Source of the DNA: Acetatifactor sp.
GTDB taxonomy: Bacteria > Bacillota > Clostridia > Lachnospirales > Lachnospiraceae
Direction of reading: 5' to 3'
DNA: 5,345 bases
Assembly: GCA_024699575.1 (NCBI GenBank)
Contig: JAILPF010000010.1
Location: 1 to 5,345 of the forward strand
The translations under genes and the position numbers were made by a program. The notes under the pieces were generated by a model. That model saw nothing but the letters and a program-made list of their open reading frames with translations. It was not told where the DNA came from and did not search any database. This document shows positions 1 to 5,345 of this stretch, piece by piece. Position 1 is the stretch's first letter. Each line of letters begins with the position of its first letter.

Positions 1-37
1 ATAATGTTGTCTTTAATAATCATTAAAAGAAATATAC

Positions 38-97
38 AAACAAAATAAAAAGAAACCGGAGTTTTAACCCTTTATTATGAAGGTAATTCGGTTTCTT
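38..97 (-). terminator. Rho-independent terminator of the operon
   Basis: AAGAAACCG and CGGTTTCTT form a perfect 9-bp stem (arms 89-97 and 50-58), extended inward by a G-U and an A-T pair. On the minus strand the second arm runs into CTTTTTATTTTG, a good T-tract. The loop of about 30 bases contains a second small stem, CCTT/AAGG (69-72 with 80-83), giving a nested structure. It lies about 70 bases after the GH76 stop codon. The plus-strand side is also T-rich (TTTCTTCTTATTTCTT), so it could also stop transcription arriving from the left. Confidence 0.75.
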
Positions 98-130
98 CTT
101 ATTTCTTGTCATCTTAACTTAATGACATTG

Positions 131-145
131 GGCTGCCGGGCAGCC
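131..145. repeat. GC-rich perfect palindrome in the 3' untranslated region
   Basis: GGCTGCC-G-GGCAGCC is a perfect 7-bp inverted repeat around one central base; as RNA it would fold as a 5-bp stem with a 5-base loop. It lies 21 bases after the GH76 stop in otherwise very AT-rich DNA. The T7 run next to it is on the 5' side in the sense of the operon, so it is not a normal terminator for this strand, and on the other strand it is followed by A residues. Possible roles are an mRNA 3'-end stabilising hairpin or a protein binding site; neither can be shown here. Confidence 0.5.
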
Positions 146-166
146 TCCAAAAAAATAATTTATCCG

Positions 167-1477
167 TTATTTACTGTAATTTTCATGGAAATATCCACTG
201 ATTGTATATATAGTTGACATACCTGTCGGTTGAATTACATCCGTGTCATACCCGGGCATATCCCACCACTCTCCGGTTGAGAAGAAGGGATCGTACTGAC
301 CGGCTGCATTCTTGGTAGTAAGGTTAACATCTAATATTTCCAGGAACTGGTCCATGAAGGTATGGGTGTTAATCTTGCAGGTCTCATAGTACTTTACCAT
401 ACCTCTGACAGTCCATCCCACACACCAGGATTTAAAAATAGGATTTCCGCGCATTACAACTTTACCGTCCTTGTTGGTAAACAGAAGCTTCGCCGTACCC
501 TGAGCCATTTTCCCCGCGTTGATCAGGTATTCTGTCTCTCCGGTTATTTCGTAAAGCAGGGAGGTTGCATAGATTAATGTACCCTGATCGTACGCTGCAA
601 TCCAGTTATCCACCTCATCTTTTTCTGTAAAGCCTGCATGAATGGTATACTGGTCTGTCATCAGCGCACTGTTTACCATCCAGTTGTAAAGTTTTTTACC
701 ACGCTCCAGGTATTCCTCATTTCCGGTTTTCTGGTAGCCGAGCAGATAGCAGATTGTAATCGGCGCATTGGTACAGACACCCTTTCCGTGTTTGCCATAT
801 TCCTTGTCCCAGTAAACTGCTCCTCCCTGAACTTCATCATAACCGGTCCAGAAAAATTCAAGTAATTTTTCAGCCTGTTCCAGATATTTCTCATCTCCCA
901 GCAGGTCATATGCCTGGAACATCTGGTAACAGATCCAGGCATTATCATCATAATAATAATCCCCGGAAGTCTTCCATCCTGCATTGTAATAGGTCTGGTG
1001 TTCAAAGGTCCCGGCCGGAGAATTAATGGTTGCGTCCTCCACAAGATATCCCTTTAACCCAACGTTCAAAGCACTTTCATAATTTTCCTTAACCTCTTCG
1101 TTATCCGGGTATCTCTTATATGCCTCTGACAGAGATTCCAGGAAAGAGGCAAAAGGCCATGCACATGCCTCTCTGTCATCCAGAAGTGACGTTTTCAGGG
1201 AACCGGTCTCCTTATTGTAATATTTTTTACAGGTTTCCAGCAAAAGCACCAGCCCTGCATTAGAATAAACATCCTCCACCAACATTGGTTCTTCCTCCTC
1301 AACATCTACCTCTTTTTCTCCCGCCGTTTCCTCCGTATCGATGGTCTCTTCAACGGTCTCTTTTACGGTTTCATCTACCTCTGATTCACCAGTTGCCGGC
1401 TCATTTACTGTTCCACATCCGGCTATATTGGCTGTCATGATGACCCCCATAAGTAATGCTGCCATCCTCTTTTTCAT
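167..1477 (-). CDS. GH76-family lipoprotein, putative endo-alpha-1,6-mannanase
   Basis: A 436-residue surface lipoprotein with a glycoside hydrolase family 76 domain. The family includes endo-alpha-1,6-mannanases that cut the backbone of yeast-type mannan. The N-terminus has KKR, a hydrophobic stretch (about 6-19) and lipobox IAGC with C21, so it should be lipidated and held on the outer face of the membrane. Residues 25-65 form an acidic linker rich in Glu, Thr and Val. The catalytic domain spans about 70-430. YYYDDNAW (174-181) contains the adjacent aspartates D177 and D178, which correspond to the nucleophile and acid/base pair of GH76. AAYDQG (294-299) matches the conserved TYNQG motif in variant form. 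Repeated helix-turn units such as LLGDEKYLEQAEKLL and ITGETEYL fit an (alpha/alpha)6 barrel. An AGAAAGGA ribosome site lies 9 bases before the ATG. It is the last gene before the terminator. The fold is well supported; the exact glycan is not shown by sequence, and a transglycosylase is the main alternative. Confidence 0.85.
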   Translation of the reverse strand: MKKRMAALLMGVIMTANIAGCGTVNEPATGESEVDETVKETVEETIDTEETAGEKEVDVEEEEPMLVEDVYSNAGLVLLLETCKKYYNKETGSLKTSLLDDREACAWPFASFLESLSEAYKRYPDNEEVKENYESALNVGLKGYLVEDATINSPAGTFEHQTYYNAGWKTSGDYYYDDNAWICYQMFQAYDLLGDEKYLEQAEKLLEFFWTGYDEVQGGAVYWDKEYGKHGKGVCTNAPITICYLLGYQKTGNEEYLERGKKLYNWMVNSALMTDQYTIHAGFTEKDEVDNWIAAYDQGTLIYATSLLYEITGETEYLINAGKMAQGTAKLLFTNKDGKVVMRGNPIFKSWCVGWTVRGMVKYYETCKINTHTFMDQFLEILDVNLTTKNAAGQYDPFFSTGEWWDMPGYDTDVIQPTGMSTIYTISGYFHENYSK

Positions 1478-1486
1478 TTTTTTGAG

Positions 1487-1494
1487 TCCTTTCT
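1487..1494 (-). promoter_or_regulatory. Ribosome binding site of the GH76 gene
   Basis: On the minus strand this reads AGAAAGGA, followed by 9 bases and then the ATG at 1477. The good match and spacing support this start, and the KKR plus hydrophobic signal sequence begins directly after it. The site lies within the 28-base gap after the DUF5054-type gene, so translation is separately initiated on a shared transcript. Confidence 0.75.
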
Positions 1495-1505
1495 GCTGTT
1501 CTGTC

Positions 1506-3563
1506 TTAAAATGCTATCTCAAACTCAAAGGCACAGTCATCCTCACACCACATCTTAAAGTTTGTGCCCCACTTATTATTAAATAAACAATAGGAAAATC
1601 CATTTTCTACCTGTGGTAATTCTCTGTATTCCCCATAGAGCCATCTTCCGCCTACACTGATCAGTGGAGCATGGATATTCTTAACAGATATCGTACCGTC
1701 TGCACCGGTATAGAGCATTTCCTCCACACAGTGCTGCTTTCTGTTTCCTCCGCGTGCAACGTCAAGAGGACTGATGTACTGACCCATTTTGTTCATTTTC
1801 CATCGGTAAGGATTCTCCACATCAAATTTCATATCCAGCCAGATGGCCTCCGGCATTCTGTTGGCATCCTTATCGGTAAACTCTACACGGCAGGTAATCT
1901 TATCCCCAAATGTATAAGATATCTGCGCGTTTCGCGGACATCCATAGGTCTCTGCAGCCTTTTGGTTGCCTCGAAGAATGATATCCACCTTCTCACCCTC
2001 AAGCAGGATCTTCATAGCGGCAAATTCATATTCTTTGTGTTGTAAGCCTTCCACGAATTCCAGTCCCGGTTTCGAGAAATCTCCCTCAGACCAGCACTGA
2101 TTGGAGCGGAAGTCACGGTTATAGCTGTAATAGTTATCCACACAATCTCTTGCATTGTAGGTGGTATAACCAAGCTTTCCAAACTGTCCTTCTGTTATCC
2201 ACTCTTTTCCTTCTTTTGCAAGATAAACAATTTCTCCGTTTCCGCCAAACGCTGCTTCATAAGAGCCGATTGTCACATGCTCATACGGAGCCAATTGTCT
2301 GGCCCTGCTTTCTTCTTTCTTCTCATGCTTTTCCAGCTTAGAGATTGCAGCCTCTGCCTCTGCCTGTAACTGCATCGGTAATGCCCGGATTGCTTTGAAA
2401 ATATATTCCATCTGCTCTTTATGAGAACTCTCATAAAATGCATAGGAACCGGTAAAATCATCGTTTCTGTATTTATGAATATCAGATGTCAGTACGCCTA
2501 CCATATTCGCGTTTCGATTTGTCAGCATCTCAAAGGTCGTCGCATCCTTCTTTCTCGCTTCCTGAAAGTCTGCTTTCTCCCAATGGTCGAAGTCCATCAG
2601 ATATTTTTTATAATCCAATCCCCAGGTGTGCTCAGCAATCATCATAAGGTTTAATAAAAATTCTTTATACTCTTCCGAATTTTCCTGAATTTTACCGGAT
2701 TCTTTCCAAATATTTTTCAGGCGGACCAATTCTCTATAGCGGGCAACCTTCAAAGGATCCGATGCGATACCATGAATCCAGGTATCACCGATTTCCTCCT
2801 CAATGACCGGCAAAGTATCTTTGATTTTCCATACGCTTTCTGCGTATGCATCCATTGTGGAAGCCACAATTGTTGCATTGGGATACATACTCTGGATTCT
2901 ATCCATCTCTTCCTGAATGGCTTCCGCGGATTGCGGTCCAAGGTTATCTCCTGTATGTGCAAATTCCAATGCCTCATCCATTCCCTCCACATAACAGGGA
3001 GAACCATACTGGAAGGAATACTGCACAACAATTTCTTTTCCCTCACTCTTCCACAGGAAGGTAGTGGGCACCTCAGGCACCATGGATGATGGATTCACGC
3101 CGATGTGAAGATACTGTTTTCCATGCTCCGCAAGCATTTTGACGATTGCTTTCGTATGTCCCGGAACATCCGTCATCTTGGTTGCGATTGTCTTTTTCCC
3201 GAACTGGGCATCCAGCCTGTCTGAAATAGATAAATCAAAGTGAAACAGCTCCTCGTCCAAAAGCTCCGTATGGGTGGTACATGCCAATCCATGCCAGCAG
3301 ATGTCCCCTCTTCGGATCGCTTCACGCAATTTCTCACAGCTTTCTTTATCGCAGTTCTTAAAGAAGTCATCAATCAAAAAAGAGCCCACTGTCCAGATAA
3401 ATTTTTTGTCTTTCTCTGTATTCATTTGAAATGCCAAATCGATAGAATGGGGGATATATTCTTTACGATATCTCTCTAAAACAGTCGCCCCCATATCTGT
3501 AAATCCAATGTCCAAATGTGTTTTAAATACCACGTGAACCTTTTTTATTTTACTCTTATCCAT
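1506..3563 (-). CDS. DUF5054 / GH38-like putative cytoplasmic alpha-mannosidase
   Basis: A 685-residue protein resembling the uncharacterised DUF5054 family, related to the GH38-type alpha-mannosidase fold. It begins with KVHVVFKTHLDIGFTD, where H16 and D18 match the first GH38 zinc pair. MTDVPGHT (131-137) resembles the GH38 DPFGH motif, making D132 the candidate nucleophile. EHTWG (311-315) offers H312 as the late zinc ligand. WHGLACTTHTELLDEELF (90-107) is another histidine-rich block. Likely layout: catalytic barrel about 5-330, charged helices about 330-420 and a beta-rich C-terminal part about 425-685 ending with LFNNKWGTNF. There is no signal peptide, so it should act inside the cell on imported oligosaccharides. 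The start at 3563 is fixed by an in-frame stop: the nearby ATG at 3573-3575 meets TAA after two codons. It lies 28 bases after the isomerase gene and 28 before the GH76 gene. The substrate is inferred from fold and neighbours; another alpha-linked sugar is possible. Confidence 0.85.
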   Translation of the reverse strand: MDKSKIKKVHVVFKTHLDIGFTDMGATVLERYRKEYIPHSIDLAFQMNTEKDKKFIWTVGSFLIDDFFKNCDKESCEKLREAIRRGDICWHGLACTTHTELLDEELFHFDLSISDRLDAQFGKKTIATKMTDVPGHTKAIVKMLAEHGKQYLHIGVNPSSMVPEVPTTFLWKSEGKEIVVQYSFQYGSPCYVEGMDEALEFAHTGDNLGPQSAEAIQEEMDRIQSMYPNATIVASTMDAYAESVWKIKDTLPVIEEEIGDTWIHGIASDPLKVARYRELVRLKNIWKESGKIQENSEEYKEFLLNLMMIAEHTWGLDYKKYLMDFDHWEKADFQEARKKDATTFEMLTNRNANMVGVLTSDIHKYRNDDFTGSYAFYESSHKEQMEYIFKAIRALPMQLQAEAEAAISKLEKHEKKEESRARQLAPYEHVTIGSYEAAFGGNGEIVYLAKEGKEWITEGQFGKLGYTTYNARDCVDNYYSYNRDFRSNQCWSEGDFSKPGLEFVEGLQHKEYEFAAMKILLEGEKVDIILRGNQKAAETYGCPRNAQISYTFGDKITCRVEFTDKDANRMPEAIWLDMKFDVENPYRWKMNKMGQYISPLDVARGGNRKQHCVEEMLYTGADGTISVKNIHAPLISVGGRWLYGEYRELPQVENGFSYCLFNNKWGTNFKMWCEDDCAFEFEIAF

Positions 3564-3576
3564 TTTTTAACCCATG

Positions 3577-3582
3577 CCTTTC
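3577..3582 (-). promoter_or_regulatory. Ribosome binding site of the DUF5054-type gene, long spacing
   Basis: On the minus strand this reads GAAAGG, 13 bases before the ATG at 3563, which is longer than usual. A closer ATG at 3573-3575 is in frame but is stopped by TAA two codons on, so it cannot be the start of the long protein. The long spacing may lower initiation relative to the GH76 gene. Confidence 0.55.
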
Positions 3583-3591
3583 ATACATTAT

Positions 3592-5345
3592 TTATCTGAT
3601 TGATGCCACAATCATTTTTATTTCTTTGCCTTCTCTGTCCCGGGGAACAATTACATAGCTACCTACACTTGCAGGAACAATCACTGTTTCTGCATAGTGT
3701 ACTTCGAACGGTTCAAAGCTTCCGTCTACGCTCTGAACGATAGCACTGCTGCCTTCCACCAGATTCATAACGTGAACCGTATCCTCCATAGTCACCTCAT
3801 AAGGTGCCTTTAAATTATAGCGGACAGTATCCAGAAACTCCCGCTCGTGAAGACCGGTTCTTTCCACCAATGCACTATCTGTTTTCTCCAGTGTCTTTTC
3901 CATATGAATCAGATTGTTGTAAACAAAATCTGTATTTCTGTCCCACTGAATGTTTTTCAAACCGTGCTCCACATGAATCGGACGGGGTCTTCCATCCAGA
4001 CCAAGTCTTCCCCAATCCCATAACTTAAAGGTAAAAATATACGGGGTTGCACTGATTTCCAACACCATTACATTCTGACCGGAGCAATGAATGGTACCGG
4101 CCGGAATCAGGACATGGTCATGCTTTTTAATCGGCACTTTGTTTACATATTCCTCTGCCGGGAAAGCACATTCTCCACTCTGCGCACGCCGTAAGTCTTC
4201 CGCCATTTTATCCCGGTCCACCTGATCCTTTAATCCGAGATAGACATAGGACTGTTCTTCCTCATCCGCATCCAGAATATAATAGCTTTCATCCTGAGTA
4301 TAATGCATCCCGAATGTATCCTGTATGTATTCCGTGAGGGGATGTACCTGCAGGGAGAGGTTTCCTCCGCCCATGGTATCCAGCATATCGAAACGAATCG
4401 GGAACTCCGCGCCGAATCTTGCATGCACTCTGTTTCCCAGAAGGCTAACCGGCTGATAGAGCACCACGTCAATTGCAGGCAGTTTTACGCAGACATCTCC
4501 TAAAGATGCGTTGATACTGTTTTCCTCCGGAACTCCATCAAAACTCCATGCAAAATTAGCCTTTGTTTTGTCCAGATTAAAGTTCTCCTGCATCCAGTGT
4601 CCACCCCATACTCCCGGATCAAAATAGGGCTCCAGGCGGAACGGTTCTTTAGCAAATGTGCAGAGCACCGCACGATAAGCTTCCCCGGTAATCATCTTCG
4701 GATGGTTCTTCTCTTCTGTTTCCAGAACATAATCAAACTTGTTATAATATTGCTTTTTATAGCGGTCTGCCAATCGCCATTCCACAAAGAATCCTCTCTT
4801 ATATTTCTCCAGCACCGGCATATCCACATTGGTGTGATTCCAGTTGGGCATTCCGTCTCTGTATCGCAGCTGAATCTCCCATCTGGTGATACTGCAATAA
4901 ATGTGCAAATCACCATCGCATACCAGTCCGGTTCCAAAGCCTATCAGAACAATCAGTCCTTCCTGGATTGCCTCAAGCTTCTTTCTGCATTCTTCCAACC
5001 CCTCTTCTCTGTAGAAGTCCTTCAGCTTTTTGTGACAGATAACGCCGAACACTCTGTCATCGGTAATATAATCATAGAATTCTTTTTCCAGCTGCTCTTC
5101 ATTCTTAGCATACTTGTCCATATCTATGATTTGTGCCGCACCAAGTTCTTTCGCCAGCTGAGCCAGTTCCTGCTTATCCACTCCAGGGTAATAGTCAAAG
5201 CAGAGAACTGTTCTGGAGGATGGACGTTCCTTCAGCTTTCTTTTCAGTTCTTCTGTAATCCGATTACCGCCATCCCAGGCGCTATGCTCAAATCCTTCTA
5301 TTTTTTTTACCGGATGCGGTTCATAATTATTATACTTATTTTTAA
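3592..5345 (-). CDS. Long-form class I mannose-6-phosphate isomerase-like protein, 5' end cut by window
   Basis: Probable zinc-dependent isomerase converting mannose-6-phosphate to fructose-6-phosphate in the cytoplasm. The frame stays open to the right edge: 583 complete codons are visible, ending in TAA at 3592-3594. A GTG at 5179-5181 could be taken as the start, but the 54 codons before it are clearly protein-like (GFEHSAWDGG, then FDYYPGVD running across that GTG), so the true start is outside the window. Numbering from the first complete codon (5343), residues 1 to about 235 form an N-terminal domain absent from ordinary ManA. The isomerase part begins near VWGGHW (245-250). Seen motifs: LSLQVHP with likely zinc ligands Q332 and H334, DESYYIL with E352, IPAGTIH with H419, then WDWGR (442-446) and GRPRPIH, which carries the arginine expected near the phosphate. 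A small cupin-like C-terminus follows. No signal peptide or membrane segment is visible. The family assignment is firm; the exact sugar phosphate is inferred. Confidence 0.88.
   Translation of the reverse strand, partial: KNKYNNYEPHPVKKIEGFEHSAWDGGNRITEELKRKLKERPSSRTVLCFDYYPGVDKQELAQLAKELGAAQIIDMDKYAKNEEQLEKEFYDYITDDRVFGVICHKKLKDFYREEGLEECRKKLEAIQEGLIVLIGFGTGLVCDGDLHIYCSITRWEIQLRYRDGMPNWNHTNVDMPVLEKYKRGFFVEWRLADRYKKQYYNKFDYVLETEEKNHPKMITGEAYRAVLCTFAKEPFRLEPYFDPGVWGGHWMQENFNLDKTKANFAWSFDGVPEENSINASLGDVCVKLPAIDVVLYQPVSLLGNRVHARFGAEFPIRFDMLDTMGGGNLSLQVHPLTEYIQDTFGMHYTQDESYYILDADEEEQSYVYLGLKDQVDRDKMAEDLRRAQSGECAFPAEEYVNKVPIKKHDHVLIPAGTIHCSGQNVMVLEISATPYIFTFKLWDWGRLGLDGRPRPIHVEHGLKNIQWDRNTDFVYNNLIHMEKTLEKTDSALVERTGLHEREFLDTVRYNLKAPYEVTMEDTVHVMNLVEGSSAIVQSVDGSFEPFEVHYAETVIVPASVGSYVIVPRDREGKEIKMIVASIR

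Noticed and set aside
12..27. Inverted repeat TTTAAT/ATTAAA
   Set aside because: It is a six-pair stem made only of A and T in AT-rich DNA, expected by chance, and too weak to serve as a terminator.
114..148. GGAGG followed by an ATG on the minus strand after the GH76 stop
   Set aside because: The frame ATG TCA TTA AGT TAA is only four codons, and the GGAGG is part of the palindrome arm with spacing of 15 bases; treated as chance.
673..1044. Open frame of 123 codons on the minus strand
   Set aside because: It overlaps the GH76 gene in another frame; the GH76 frame holds the conserved catalytic motifs here, and the alternative product is Met/Arg-rich with no domain-like pattern.
1671..2045. 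Open frame of 124 codons on the plus strand
   Set aside because: It lies wholly antisense to the well-supported DUF5054-type gene, has no clear ribosome site, and its product shows no recognisable motif.
2772..3089. Open frame of 105 codons on the plus strand
   Set aside because: It is antisense to the same gene and rich in Cys and His from reverse-strand codon bias; no family resemblance was seen.
3564..3591. Equal 28-base gaps between the gene pairs as a possible repeated element
   Set aside because: The two gaps (1478-1505 and 3564-3591) share only a GAAAGG ribosome site and an A-rich run before ATG, so the equal length looks coincidental.

Overview
The window holds three genes on the minus strand, read right to left and evenly spaced. 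They look like the 3' end of one operon for using a mannose polymer or mannose oligosaccharides. In transcription order they are: (1) a long-form class I mannose-6-phosphate isomerase-like protein whose start lies beyond the right edge (3592-5345); (2) a cytoplasmic protein of about 685 residues of the DUF5054 / GH38-like type (1506-3563); (3) a secreted lipoprotein with a GH76 (endo-alpha-1,6-mannanase family) catalytic domain (167-1477). The two gaps between genes are 28 bases each, and a stem-loop with a T-tract at about 38-97 closes the transcript. The plus strand has no gene I can support.

Organism: moderate AT bias, GAAAGG-type ribosome sites, tight co-directional genes, a lipoprotein signal with an acidic linker as in Gram-positive surface enzymes, and the DUF5054-type gene all suggest an anaerobic Bacillota bacterium, most likely Lachnospiraceae or a close relative. 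This is inferred from style and gene families; no rRNA or other marker is present.

How the genes may work together (inference): the GH76 lipoprotein sits outside the membrane and cuts alpha-1,6-mannan (yeast or actinobacterial type) or trims a related glycan. Oligosaccharides enter through a transporter encoded outside the window. The GH38-like protein, which has no signal peptide but keeps plausible metal and nucleophile residues, releases sugar in the cytoplasm. A kinase outside the window phosphorylates it, and the isomerase converts mannose-6-phosphate to fructose-6-phosphate. The least characterised parts are the DUF5054-type enzyme and the roughly 235-residue N-terminal extension of the isomerase.

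The left 166 bases are non-coding. They hold a GC-rich perfect palindrome (131-145) and the terminator. There is no tRNA, rRNA, CRISPR array, mobile element or recognisable promoter; the operon promoter must lie right of the window.
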